The notes beneath the pieces are model-generated. The model did no database searches. It had not been told where the DNA came from and saw only the letters and a list, made by a program, of their open reading frames with translations. The position numbers and the translations under genes were made by a program. Of a DNA stretch of 64,000 bases, positions 1-8,201 are shown in pieces. The number at the start of each line of letters is the position of its first letter. Positions within the stretch are counted from its first letter, which is position 1. The stretch is from Pseudomonas borbori (GTDB lineage: Bacteria; Pseudomonadota; Gammaproteobacteria; Pseudomonadales; Pseudomonadaceae): positions 1 through 64,000 of the forward strand of contig NZ_FOWX01000017.1 of the NCBI RefSeq assembly GCF_900115555.1. Reading direction: 5' to 3'.

Positions 1-2
1 TA

Positions 3-344
3 TATTTTTCGGGAACTTGGGGGACGATGACGTCGCTGGCTTTTGCAGGCTTCTTGAGCCAGTTGTTAAAACGTACAGCCAAGCCTTTGGTCGTGGTGGT
101 GGACAACGCCTCTATTCATGCGGCGAAAGCGGTACGGGCACTACTCCGGCTTCCGGAGTTCGAAAGACTAACCCTGTACTTCTTGCCGCCGTATTCCCCG
201 GAGTTGAATCGGATCGAAATCCTCTGGCGCAAGATCAAATACGAGTGGCTGCCGTTTCGTAAACACACACGAGCAGAGCTGGAGGGCGCACTTGATCGAA
301 TCCAGGCGGGATTTGGCAAGGATTACAACCTGACTTTTTGTTGA
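3..344 (+). CDS. IS630-family transposase, C-terminal part (cut by window edge)
   Basis: The frame is open from the window edge, so this is the 3' part of a longer gene. It encodes the end of the DDE catalytic domain of an IS630/Tc1-mariner-type transposase. The second catalytic Asp is in VVDNASIH and the third acidic residue in the family block LPPYSPELNRIE, followed by a W-x-x-I-K helix typical of IS630. An insertion sequence here agrees with the accessory character of the first 2.4 kb. The stop at 342-344 is followed in the same frame by a further open stretch (345-500). Whether the element is complete upstream cannot be seen. Confidence 0.85.
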   Translation, partial: YFSGTWGTMTSLAFAGFLSQLLKRTAKPLVVVVDNASIHAAKAVRALLRLPEFERLTLYFLPPYSPELNRIEILWRKIKYEWLPFRKHTRAELEGALDRIQAGFGKDYNLTFC

Positions 345-500
345 GCACTTAAAAGGGACTTACGTCGCGGATTGCGCGCAATTGAAAAAGCACGCGTCGC
401 GGCAGGACAGCCTTTCAGTTTCTCGATAGATGATAATTTGGTTCGAGTCAAAACTACTCCAACGCCCTCTCAGAAGCGGCACCTGACACGCCGGAGCTGA
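345..500 (+). pseudogene. 3' tail of an interrupted gene of unknown function
   Basis: Directly after the transposase stop the same frame stays open for 51 codons to a TGA at 498-500. It contains a charged stretch with LRRGLRAIEKARVAAG and then SIDDNLVRVK, which reads like real protein rather than random translation. It has no start of its own, so I read it as the tail of a gene cut by the insertion sequence. The family is not recognised; the short charged helix recalls antitoxin C-termini, but that is only an impression. Its last codons run into the repeat array at 496-608. Confidence 0.35.
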
Positions 501-1075
501 TACCGTTTAGCACCCTGTCTATACCGTTCCAGCGCCCCTTTCTGCCGTTCCAGCGCCCCCGCTGATACCGTTCTAGCACCCCTGCCGATACCGTTCCAGC
601 ACCCCGACAGCAGGCTGTGGATAACTAGCTGCAGGGCAGCAATCCAGGGAGTTTGCACATTTTCCATACTGCAAACAGCAGGAATCTTCCAATTGCGTTT
701 TTGCTTGTTCACAGAAGGCTGAAACGCCTCATCCGTGACCAACTCGCAGACATGCAGCTTCGCGGTGGCAATGATGTATAGATCGTTTTCATCGACCCCG
801 GCACCGTATTTGTCTTCTTCGATCTCAAGCAACCCTTTGATACGAAAGGCTTCCAACAGAATTGCCTCGGTCACGGGCATCTTTTGCAGACCTGCACCCT
901 TCAACCAAGTCACGCACTCCGGTGCTTTGTGTCCCACTTCTTCGACGGCAACCTCGGACATCCGAATCACCCCTTGTGCCACTCGATCCGTCATCCATGC
1001 CCAAAGCCCCGGAAACTGCGCGATAGGGTAGTTATCCCATGCGTAGAGCATGGATGAGGCATCAAACACCTGCAT
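470..1075 (-). CDS. DUF4411 (PIN-like) protein, probable toxin, C-terminus altered
   Basis: The N-terminus MQVFDASSMLYAWDNYP, the internal DENDLYIIATAKL and KIPAVC are characteristic of DUF4411 proteins, a PIN-nuclease-like family often paired with HTH/ImmA-IrrE proteins. Acidic residues at D5 and in the DENDLYI block are the likely metal ligands. The start overlaps the stop of the upstream ImmA gene by 14 bp, indicating translational coupling. Family members are usually about 160 residues. Here residues from about 160 on are translated from the repeat array (repeated GALER/ERYRQGA), so the native C-terminus seems to have been replaced. The protein may therefore be inactive or altered. A toxin role is inferred from family and context. 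Confidence 0.75.
   Translation of the reverse strand: MQVFDASSMLYAWDNYPIAQFPGLWAWMTDRVAQGVIRMSEVAVEEVGHKAPECVTWLKGAGLQKMPVTEAILLEAFRIKGLLEIEEDKYGAGVDENDLYIIATAKLHVCELVTDEAFQPSVNKQKRNWKIPAVCSMENVQTPWIAALQLVIHSLLSGCWNGIGRGARTVSAGALERQKGALERYRQGAKRYQLRRVRCRF
496..608. repeat. Array of five imperfect ~20-23 bp tandem repeats
   Basis: Five degenerate copies of a unit built around TACCGTTCCAGCACCCC lie head to tail: near 497-519, 521-543, 544-563, 564-586 and 587-608. The units differ by a few bases and by small length changes. Multiple internal repeats of this kind are known at the ends of IS21-family elements, where the transposase binds, so this may be a stranded IS end. No IstA/IstB genes are in the window. 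The array also encodes the odd C-terminal tail of the DUF4411 gene on the minus strand. Confidence 0.6.
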
Positions 1076-2210
1076 AGAAGCGCTCCAGCTTGTGCAGGTC
1101 CGATATCTTCAGGTTGTCGAGGTAGCTGCTGGCCTTGGCGAGAGTGATACGGCGAGCGTTCATTGCTTCAAGCACCGTGCGCACGTACCCATCGCCAAAA
1201 ATGTGCCGAGGTTCGCGGTTGCGGTGCTCTCGGCTGCCACCCTCTTTTTCAGGTATCACTCGTTGCTGGCTCCACCGCCGGTATGCGGCATAGGCTTCGC
1301 TTGGCAAACGTCCGGCATCCATCAGACGCCGCAGGATCATCTCGCCACTCACACCCCACGCCCTGCGTTGTGGTTCCAGCCAGTCATCAAATTCGGCTAC
1401 CTCAACAGGGCGCTCATTGTCACGAATGCTTAACAGAAACCGGTCGGGGACCAACAGATGGCCGGCAAAGGCATTCGCCTCTTGCTCTTCACCGTCCGCC
1501 GAATGCAGATCCTCTTCATCGTCAATCGAGCTTGCACGATGAATGAGTAGGTGCCCCAACTCATGCATCAACGTGAAGCTCTGGCGAGTATCTGCATCCT
1601 GCTTCTTAACGACGATTACCGGGCATTCAGGATCGTAGAGCGAAAAACCGAGGATTGGGTTTTCCTTCGCAATCTGCCATTTACCGTTGTAGCCATTGCT
1701 GCGGAAGACCAACAGACCGCACGCTTCGATGGCCTTACGATAACTGTCGAAATTGTTACGGTTCGCCAGCCCCAGCCATTCACGCACACGGCTGGCCGCA
1801 TCGGGGATACTCAGGCCTCCCAGGTCAGGCGGCGAGAAGCGCACAACCTCCGTCGGATCAAGCTCCTCACGTAGTGCAAGGAACACTGTGCGCTGGTGCT
1901 CCACTCGCTCAATCAATAGCCTCAAGCGGTGCGAAAGCTCCGGTTTCTGATTGCTCAAGGTGCGGAACTGCGGCGAATGCACCTTTGCCTCGTTGACCGG
2001 CCCTGGCTCCATAAAAAATAAGGTGCCTCGCCCGAAAAAGGCCGCCAGCTTACGCAGCTGGCTGAAGGTCAGACCGGCCTCGCCGGCCATCACTTTGTCA
2101 AAGCTGGCAGGTGCTATATCGATCTCACGGGCGAGTTCGTCCCGTGTCATGCCGTGATCGGCACAACACCAGTCTATACGCGCGAGATTGATCGATTGGA
2201 TACGTTCCAT
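1062..2210 (-). CDS. XRE-type HTH / ImmA-IrrE metallopeptidase, probable antitoxin partner
   Basis: A 382-residue protein with an N-terminal helix-turn-helix (about residues 10-60, with MTRDELAREIDIAPASFDKV) and a central zinc peptidase domain carrying HELGH at residues 216-220 with downstream EEQEANAFAGHLL. This is the architecture of HTH-ImmA/IrrE (COG2856) proteins, which are predicted from comparative genomics to act with DUF4411 partners. I chose the ATG at 2208-2210 because the HTH begins there; an in-frame start 12 codons earlier is possible. It is the first gene of a two-gene unit with the overlapping DUF4411 gene. Likely function: autoregulator and protease/antitoxin of a toxin-antitoxin or stress module. 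This is inference. Confidence 0.8.
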   Translation of the reverse strand: MERIQSINLARIDWCCADHGMTRDELAREIDIAPASFDKVMAGEAGLTFSQLRKLAAFFGRGTLFFMEPGPVNEAKVHSPQFRTLSNQKPELSHRLRLLIERVEHQRTVFLALREELDPTEVVRFSPPDLGGLSIPDAASRVREWLGLANRNNFDSYRKAIEACGLLVFRSNGYNGKWQIAKENPILGFSLYDPECPVIVVKKQDADTRQSFTLMHELGHLLIHRASSIDDEEDLHSADGEEQEANAFAGHLLVPDRFLLSIRDNERPVEVAEFDDWLEPQRRAWGVSGEMILRRLMDAGRLPSEAYAAYRRWSQQRVIPEKEGGSREHRNREPRHIFGDGYVRTVLEAMNARRITLAKASSYLDNLKISDLHKLERFYAGV

Positions 2211-2450
2211 GATTTGAGTATATAGACGGTGCGAACCTGTGAACATCAGCCATCAAAGCTAGCCGCTAAAAGCTTGATGCGGCAGAGACTGCCTCAGCTC
2301 GTCTGGCGCATTGAGCTTGCGCTGAGAGAAGAGATCGGGGCTAAGGAAAAGGTGTCGCTGGAAAATAGAAGGCGAGTACCTTTATGAGTACCTTTTATAC
2401 TTTCAATACAACGAAAAGCCTTTAAATTAAAGGCATCAAGGCTTACAGTT

Positions 2451-2471
2451 TCACTCCTGGTGCCGGCACCA
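2451..2471 (+). other. tRNA 3'-end-like sequence, possible attachment site of an island
   Basis: ACTCCTGGTGCCGGCACCA has the spacing of the 3' end of a tRNA: T-loop end, T-stem 3' strand, seven acceptor bases, discriminator A and CCA. The bases further 5' do not pair as a T-arm, so this is not a complete tRNA. A strong terminator follows directly, as expected for the old tRNA terminator. Together with the IS and toxin-antitoxin-like genes to its left, this is what remains when an element integrates at the 3' end of a tRNA gene (attL/attR remnant). The intact tRNA would lie at the other end, outside the window. Confidence 0.45.
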
Positions 2472-2488
2472 TCTAAATCAACGACTTA

Positions 2489-2514
2489 GGCTCACCGCAA
2501 GGTGGGCCTTTTTT
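2489..2514 (+). terminator. Rho-independent terminator
   Basis: GGCTCACC and GGTGGGCC form an 8-bp stem (one G-T pair) around a four-base loop, followed by six T. It sits just after the tRNA-like sequence and before the rml operon. Confidence 0.75.
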
Positions 2515-2694
2515 GTTTCTGCAGCATGGCGACGAAACGCGCATCGGCAAAAAGCCCGCTTCGCTGCGGGCCGTCGCCGCTATATGCGCTGGCACCGCGG
2601 CGCGCACCAAGGCCGCATCCAGCGCTTGCGGCCGACGCGTTCAGCCGACAAGCTATGCCGTCTGCTCAAGCATGTAGAAGAAGGCTCTATTTTC

Positions 2695-3750
2695 ATGCGT
2701 ATTCTAGTCACTGGCGGTGCGGGCTTTATCGGTTCGGCGCTGATCCGCCACCTGCTCGACAACACCCAGCACCAGGTGCTCAACCTCGACAAGCTGACTT
2801 ACGCCGGCAACCTCGAGTCGCTGGCCGGCGTTGCGGACAACCCGCGCTACCAGTTCCTGCAGGCCGATATCGGCGACAGCGTAGCGGTCAGTGGGGCCCT
2901 GGCCGAGTTCCAGCCGGACGCGATCATGCACCTGGCGGCCGAGTCGCATGTCGACCGCTCCATCGACGGCCCGGCGGCCTTTATCCAGACCAATATCGTC
3001 GGCACCTACGCCTTGCTGGAAGCCACCCGCGCCTATTGGCTGCAGTTGGACCAGGCGCGCAGGCAGGCCTTTCGCTTTCACCATATTTCCACCGACGAGG
3101 TGTATGGCGACCTGCATGGCGTCGACGACCTGTTCACCGAGAACACGCCCTATGCCCCCAGCTCGCCCTACTCGGCGAGCAAGGCAGCCTCCGACCATCT
3201 GGTCCGCGCCTGGCACCGTACCTATGGCCTGCCGGTACTGCTGAGCAATTGTTCGAACAACTACGGCCCCTATCACTTCCCGGAAAAACTGATTCCGCTG
3301 GTGATCCTCAACGCCCTGGAGGGCAAGCCGCTGCCGGTGTACGGCAACGGCCAGCAGGTGCGCGACTGGCTGTATGTCGAGGACCATGCCCGCGCCCTGC
3401 TCAAGGTGGTGAGCGAGGGCCGGGTGGGCGAGACCTACAACATCGGCGGGCACAACGAGCAGACCAATCTGCAGGTGGTGCAGAGCATCTGCGCGCTGCT
3501 CGATGAACTGGCGCCGCGACAGACCGGCGCCTACAAGGAACTCATTGCCTTTGTCCAGGATCGCCCCGGCCACGATCAGCGCTACGCCATCGATGCCGGC
3601 AAGATCGAGCGCGAACTCGGCTGGACGCCCGAGGAAAGCTTCGCCAGCGGCCTGCGCAAGACCGTGCGTTGGTACCTGGATAACCTCGACTGGTGCCGCC
3701 GCGTGCAGGACGGCAGCTATCAACGCGAACGCCTGGGAACTTCTCAATGA
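2695..3750 (+). CDS. rmlB: dTDP-glucose 4,6-dehydratase
   Basis: This is a 351-residue extended short-chain dehydrogenase. It converts dTDP-glucose to dTDP-4-keto-6-deoxyglucose in dTDP-L-rhamnose synthesis for lipopolysaccharide or rhamnolipid sugar supply. The Rossmann motif GGAGFIG is at residues 7-13, the catalytic pair Y159/K163 is in YSASK, and [11 protein letters not shown] precedes it. The ATG at 2695 begins MRILVTGG directly, so upstream in-frame codons are not needed. It is the first gene of a tight four-gene operon; its stop overlaps the beginning of the rmlA leader. Confidence 0.97.
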   Translation: MRILVTGGAGFIGSALIRHLLDNTQHQVLNLDKLTYAGNLESLAGVADNPRYQFLQADIGDSVAVSGALAEFQPDAIMHLAAESHVDRSIDGPAAFIQTNIVGTYALLEATRAYWLQLDQARRQAFRFHHISTDEVYGDLHGVDDLFTENTPYAPSSPYSASKAASDHLVRAWHRTYGLPVLLSNCSNNYGPYHFPEKLIPLVILNALEGKPLPVYGNGQQVRDWLYVEDHARALLKVVSEGRVGETYNIGGHNEQTNLQVVQSICALLDELAPRQTGAYKELIAFVQDRPGHDQRYAIDAGKIERELGWTPEESFASGLRKTVRWYLDNLDWCRRVQDGSYQRERLGTSQ

Positions 3751-3764
3751 AAGGGGTGCAAGGG

Positions 3765-4637
3765 ATGAAAGGAATAATTCTCGCCGGCGGCTCCGGCAGC
3801 CGTCTGCACCCGATCACCCTGGGGGTGTCGAAGCAGCTGCTGCCGATCTACGACAAGCCGATGATCTACTACCCGATCTCGGTGCTGATGCTCGCCGGCA
3901 TCCGCGAGATTCTGATCATCTCCACGCCCGTGGATCTGCCTAACTTTCAGAAGATGCTCGGTGACGGCAGCCAGTTCGGCGTGCGCTTCGTCTACGCCGA
4001 ACAGCCGGCACCGGAAGGGCTGGCCCAGGCCTTTCTGATCGGCGAGTCGTTCATCGGCAGCGACCCCGTGTGCCTGATCCTCGGCGACAATATCTTTCAC
4101 GGCCAGCACTTCACCGAGAAGCTCCTGCGCGCCGTCGCCGAACCCCACGGCGCCACGGTTTTCGGCTATTGGGTCAAGGATCCCGAGCGCTTCGGCGTGG
4201 TCGAGTTCGACGCCAGCGGCCGGGCCATCTCGATCGAGGAAAAACCGGCCAAGGCGAAATCCAGCTACGCCGTCACCGGCCTGTATTTCTACGACAACGA
4301 CGTGATCGAGATCGCCAAGGCGGTCAAGCCCTCGGCCCGCGGCGAACTGGAAATCACCGATATCAACAACGCCTACCTCGAGCGCGGCGACCTGCATGTC
4401 GAGCGCTTCGGCCGCGGCTTCGCCTGGCTCGACACCGGCACCCACGACAGCCTGCTGGAGGCCTCGCAATACGTGCAGACCATCGAACACCGCCAGGGCC
4501 TGAAAGTCGCCTGCCTGGAAGAGATCGCCTACCACAATGGCTGGATCGACCGCGAGCAGTTGCTCAGCCAGGCCCAGGCCTTTGGCAAGACCGGCTACGG
4601 CCAATACCTGGCCAAGCTGGCGCAGGAGCACCCATGA
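3765..4637 (+). CDS. rmlA: Glucose-1-phosphate thymidylyltransferase
   Basis: It makes dTDP-glucose from glucose-1-phosphate and dTTP, the first step of the rhamnose pathway. The 290-residue protein starts [16 protein letters not shown]; the nucleotide-binding loop is residues 8-14, and D108 in LGDNIFHG is the metal-binding Asp of the family. I chose the ATG at 3765, which has AAGGGG 8-12 bp upstream; an ATG at 3747 overlapping the rmlB stop would add six residues. The stop overlaps the rmlC start (ATGA). Feedback inhibition by dTDP-rhamnose is known for the family. Confidence 0.97.
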   Translation: MKGIILAGGSGSRLHPITLGVSKQLLPIYDKPMIYYPISVLMLAGIREILIISTPVDLPNFQKMLGDGSQFGVRFVYAEQPAPEGLAQAFLIGESFIGSDPVCLILGDNIFHGQHFTEKLLRAVAEPHGATVFGYWVKDPERFGVVEFDASGRAISIEEKPAKAKSSYAVTGLYFYDNDVIEIAKAVKPSARGELEITDINNAYLERGDLHVERFGRGFAWLDTGTHDSLLEASQYVQTIEHRQGLKVACLEEIAYHNGWIDREQLLSQAQAFGKTGYGQYLAKLAQEHP

Positions 4638-5179
4638 AGGTGATTAGCAGCGAACTGCCGGGCGTGCTGATCCTCGAACCCAGGGTGTTCGGCGACGAAC
4701 GCGGCTTTTTCTATGAAAGCTTCAACGCGCGCAGCTTCGAGCAGGCGACCGGCCGCAGCTGCGCGTTCGTCCAGGACAACCACTCGCGCTCGCAGCGTGG
4801 CGTGCTGCGCGGCCTGCATTACCAGTTGCAGCAGACCCAGGGCAAGCTGGTGCGGGTCAGCGCCGGTGAGATCTACGACGTGGCGGTGGATATTCGCCGC
4901 AGCTCGCCGACCTTCGGTCGCTGGATCGGCGTCCGGCTGTCCGCCGAGAACAAGCGCCAACTGTGGCTGCCGGAAGGCTTCGCCCACGGTTTCCTGACGC
5001 TCAGCGAATACGCCGAAGTCCTCTACAAGACCACCGACTACTATGCGCCGGGCCATGAGCGCTGCATCCGCTGGGACGACCCGAGCCTGGCCATCGACTG
5101 GCCGCTCGCCGAGGCCCCGCAGCTCTCGGCCAAGGATCAGGCCGGCCTCAGCCTGACCGATGCGGAGCTGTTCCCATGA
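4634..5179 (+). CDS. rmlC: dTDP-4-dehydrorhamnose 3,5-epimerase
   Basis: A 181-residue cupin-type epimerase, third enzyme of the rhamnose pathway. The family block [10 protein letters not shown] gives the catalytic His at residue 62, and [13 protein letters not shown] near residues 130-144 holds the catalytic Tyr region. Start and stop overlap both neighbours by 4 bp, so translation is coupled through the operon. Confidence 0.97.
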   Translation: MKVISSELPGVLILEPRVFGDERGFFYESFNARSFEQATGRSCAFVQDNHSRSQRGVLRGLHYQLQQTQGKLVRVSAGEIYDVAVDIRRSSPTFGRWIGVRLSAENKRQLWLPEGFAHGFLTLSEYAEVLYKTTDYYAPGHERCIRWDDPSLAIDWPLAEAPQLSAKDQAGLSLTDAELFP

Positions 5180-6045
5180 AGATCCTGCTGCTCGGCGAAC
5201 ACGGCCAAGTCAGCCGCGAACTGCAACTGAGCCTGCGCGGCCTGGGCGAACTGATCGTGCGCGGCCGCGACCGGCTCGATCTGGGCCAGCCGCAGCAGAT
5301 CCGCCAGCAGCTGCGCGAGCTGCAACCCGAGCTGGTGATCAACGCCGCGGCGCACACCGCGGTCGACCTGGCCGAGAGCGAGCCCGAGCGGGCCTTCGCC
5401 ATCAACGCCACGGCGCCCGGCATTCTCGCCGAGGAAGCCGCCGCGCTGGGTGCGCCGCTGATCCATTACTCCACCGACTATGTGTTCGACGGTACAAAAA
5501 CAGCGCCCTACACCGAGGAGGATGCGCCCAACCCGCTGAGCGTCTATGGCCGCAGCAAGCTGGCGGGCGAACAGGCGATCCAGGCGGTTGGCGGTGCGCA
5601 CCTGATCCTGCGCACCAGCTGGGTCTATTCGCTGCACGGCAAGAACTTCCTGCTGACCATGCAACGTCTGCTGCAGGAACGCGCCAGCCTGAATGTGGTG
5701 GACGACCAGATCGGCGCGCCGACCTGGGCCGGCAGCATCGCCCGCACCACTAGCCAGTTGGTCGAACACTGGCGCGCAGGGCAAGGCGGCCCCTGGGGGC
5801 TGTATCACCTCAGCGCCCAGGGCGAAACCTCCTGGTTCGGCTTCGCCAGCGCGATCGCCGAACAACTGCGCGCGCAAGGCAAAGCCACCGCGACCCTGCA
5901 GCCCATTCCCAGCAGCGCCTACCCGACGCCTACCCGGCGCCCGCTCAACTCGCGACTGGATTGCACACGCCTGCAACGCGACTGGCATGTCCAGCTGAGC
6001 GACTGGCACAGCGCCCTGCTCGAGTGCCTGCAACGCCCCCGCTGA
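5176..6045 (+). CDS. rmlD: dTDP-4-dehydrorhamnose reductase
   Basis: A 289-residue NAD(P)H-dependent reductase that makes dTDP-L-rhamnose in the last step. The N-terminal cofactor loop reads GEHGQVS (family: G-x-x-G-Q-x-G, so the last Gly is Ser here), STDYVFDG precedes the active site, and Y124/K128 lie in YGRSK. It is the last gene of the operon, coupled to rmlC by an ATGA overlap. The gene order rmlB-A-C-D differs from the rmlBDAC order of P. aeruginosa. Confidence 0.96.
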   Translation: MKILLLGEHGQVSRELQLSLRGLGELIVRGRDRLDLGQPQQIRQQLRELQPELVINAAAHTAVDLAESEPERAFAINATAPGILAEEAAALGAPLIHYSTDYVFDGTKTAPYTEEDAPNPLSVYGRSKLAGEQAIQAVGGAHLILRTSWVYSLHGKNFLLTMQRLLQERASLNVVDDQIGAPTWAGSIARTTSQLVEHWRAGQGGPWGLYHLSAQGETSWFGFASAIAEQLRAQGKATATLQPIPSSAYPTPTRRPLNSRLDCTRLQRDWHVQLSDWHSALLECLQRPR

Positions 6046-6386
6046 GCAAAGCAAGCCGCAGCCCGAACAAGCGCCAGCGCAATCCGCGAGAATCATCCCG
6101 GACTTGCCGCGTCCTGCGCTTTGTAGGAGCGGCCCATGGCCGCGATAGCGGCATACCTGCAAAAAGCATCGCGGGCATGGAACTAGGCGTCCCCCCGCTC
6201 GTACGTCCTGCGAAGCTTGTGCATGAACACAGGATCCACTGCGACTCGCCAGGATTACCAGAAGCATCATCCCGACGCCCGATCTCGGCGGCTGGGGTGA
6301 AGCCCGCCGCGTCCAAGCGGCACTGGCACATCCCTTGCTAAAGCCTGAAGATGCATACTACCTGCGATACCCGGGCGCCTGACTCC
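6046..6386. other. Intergenic region between rmlD and dctB
   Basis: No gene is supported. It contains a degenerate copy of the GTAGCCCG-type repeat (about 6058-6087) and a degenerate GTAGGAGCGG-type repeat (6123-6152). The rest has no clear signal; the dctB promoter must lie here or just before 6351. Confidence 0.5.
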
Positions 6387-8201
6387 ATGACCGCAACCAT
6401 CCGCACCCCCAAACGTCTCCGCTGGCGCAGCCTGGTGCTGCTTGCCCTGCTGCTGACCCCGCTGCTCTGGCCACTGCAACAACTGGCCGAGCGTTATTAC
6501 CGCGCCGCGCTGAACGAGCAGAACCGCCAGACCCTCGATCTCTACGTCGCTAACCTGCTCGGCACCCTCAACCGCTATGAGGTGCTGCCGCCGATCCTCG
6601 GCCAGCTGCCGACCCTGCGCCAGCTGTTGCAGCACCGCGCCGATGGGCAACTGCGCGAGCGGGCCAACCAGCTGCTCGCCGACCTGCAGCAGCAGACCGG
6701 GGCCGATGTGATCTACCTGATGGCCCCCGACGGCAATACCCTGGCCGCCTCCAACTGGGACCGGCAGGACAGCTTTGTCGAGCGCAACTTCTCCTACCGC
6801 CCCTATTTTCGCGAAGCCATGCAGGGCCGCCCCGGGCGCTTCTTCGGCCTCGGCACCACCTCCGGCAAGCGTGGCTACTTCTTCGCCGCCGCGGTGCGCG
6901 AGGGCGCGCAGATCCTCGGCGTACTGGTGGTCAAGGTCGACCTCGACCACACCGAGACCCTGTGGGGCAATCGCCCCGAACAGTTGCTGGTCACCGACAA
7001 CTACGGCGTGGTGATCCTCACCTCCCAGGCCGACTGGCGCTTCCATGCCACCCGCGCGCTGGACAATGCCGAACGCGCCGCGATCAGCGCCACCCAGCCT
7101 TACCGCATCCAGTCGCCACCGCCCCTGCACCTCGAGCCCGCGGCCTGGCTGCGGCAGGGCCGCGACCTCGAGGATATCGGCTGGACGGTGAGCATTCTGG
7201 CGCCACGCCTGCTCCTCGATCGCCCCGTGCGCAGCGCTGTGGCCATTGGTGGCGCGGCGCTGCTGATGCTCCTGCTGCTGCTCGGCCTGCTGATCCAGCG
7301 CCGTCGCCATTACCTCGAACGCATCGCCCTGGATGCCCGGGCCCGCCAGCAACTGGAGCAACGCGTGCAGGAGCGCACCCAGGATCTGGAGCGCCTCAAC
7401 AGCCGCCTGAAGCAGGAAGTGCTGGAGCGCGAACACGCCCAGCAGGAACTGGTGCGCGCCCAGGACGAACTGGTCCAGGCCGGCAAGCTGTCGGCCCTGG
7501 GCACCATGAGCGCGAGCATCAGCCATGAGCTCAACCAGCCGCTGGCGGCAATTCGCAGCTATGCCGACAACGCCTGCGTGCTGCTCGACCACCAGCGCAG
7601 CGAAGACGCCCGCGCCAACCTCAAGCTGATCAGCCAGATGACCGAACGCATGGCCTCGATCATTGCCCACCTGCGCGCCTTCGCCCGCCGTGACCGCCAT
7701 GCCCCGGAGAGCGTGGCCCTGCAGCCGGCCCTGGACGACGCCCTGGCGCTGTTGGGCAAACGCCGCCGGGCCATGGAGGTCGAACTGATCCGCGACCTGC
7801 CGGACGCCACCCTCTGGGTCCAGGCCGGCGAAACCCGCCTGCGCCAGGTGCTCGGCAACCTGCTGGCCAATGCCCTCGACGCCCTGGGCGAGAAAGCGCC
7901 GCCGCGGCGCATCTGGCTTAGCGCCGAACGCAGCAGCGAGGGCGTCGACCTGCACCTGCGCGACAACGGTCCCGGCTTCAGCGCCGAAGCCCTGCAACGG
8001 GCCCGCGAACCCTTCTTCACCACCAAGACCAGCGCCCAGGGCCTGGGCCTCGGCCTGGCGATCTGCGACAGCCTGATCCGCGCCCTCGGCGGCGAACTGC
8101 TGCTGGCCAACCATCCCGACGGCGGCGCCCTGCTGACCCTGCGCCTGCGCGCCGCCGAACAGGGCGTTAAAACCCAATCGCCCGAGGACTTTTGCCTATG
8201 A
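6387..8201 (+). CDS. dctB: C4-dicarboxylate sensor histidine kinase
   Basis: A membrane sensor kinase of the DctB type. A first transmembrane helix lies near residues 15-35, followed by a periplasmic tandem-PAS-like sensor containing RNFSYRPYFREAM and a G-x-x-S-G-x-R-G-Y-F block that binds dicarboxylates in the family. A second helix follows near residue 290, then a coiled coil rich in Gln/Glu/Arg. The H-box ISHELNQPLAAIRSYADN and ATPase boxes DNGPGFS and GLGLGLAI complete it. I chose the ATG at 6387; an ATG at 6351 is possible and neither has a good ribosome site. It overlaps dctD by 4 bp. Confidence 0.93.
   Translation: MTATIRTPKRLRWRSLVLLALLLTPLLWPLQQLAERYYRAALNEQNRQTLDLYVANLLGTLNRYEVLPPILGQLPTLRQLLQHRADGQLRERANQLLADLQQQTGADVIYLMAPDGNTLAASNWDRQDSFVERNFSYRPYFREAMQGRPGRFFGLGTTSGKRGYFFAAAVREGAQILGVLVVKVDLDHTETLWGNRPEQLLVTDNYGVVILTSQADWRFHATRALDNAERAAISATQPYRIQSPPPLHLEPAAWLRQGRDLEDIGWTVSILAPRLLLDRPVRSAVAIGGAALLMLLLLLGLLIQRRRHYLERIALDARARQQLEQRVQERTQDLERLNSRLKQEVLEREHAQQELVRAQDELVQAGKLSALGTMSASISHELNQPLAAIRSYADNACVLLDHQRSEDARANLKLISQMTERMASIIAHLRAFARRDRHAPESVALQPALDDALALLGKRRRAMEVELIRDLPDATLWVQAGETRLRQVLGNLLANALDALGEKAPPRRIWLSAERSSEGVDLHLRDNGPGFSAEALQRAREPFFTTKTSAQGLGLGLAICDSLIRALGGELLLANHPDGGALLTLRLRAAEQGVKTQSPEDFCL

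Larger units (their letters stand above)
2211..2694. other. Intergenic junction between accessory segment and core genome
   Basis: No gene is visible. The stretch holds the upstream region of the HTH/ImmA gene, an AT-richer part (2370-2440), a tRNA-3'-end-like sequence (2451-2471), a terminator (2489-2514), and a second GC-rich hairpin near 2547-2575. The leader of the rml operon follows. No clear sigma-70 promoter for rmlB could be picked with confidence. Confidence 0.5.

Noticed and set aside
496..608. CRISPR array
   Set aside because: Units are contiguous, degenerate and without unique spacers; no cas genes.
2410..2471. Complete tRNA gene
   Set aside because: Only the 3' end fits; the upstream bases form no T-arm, anticodon arm or acceptor partner.
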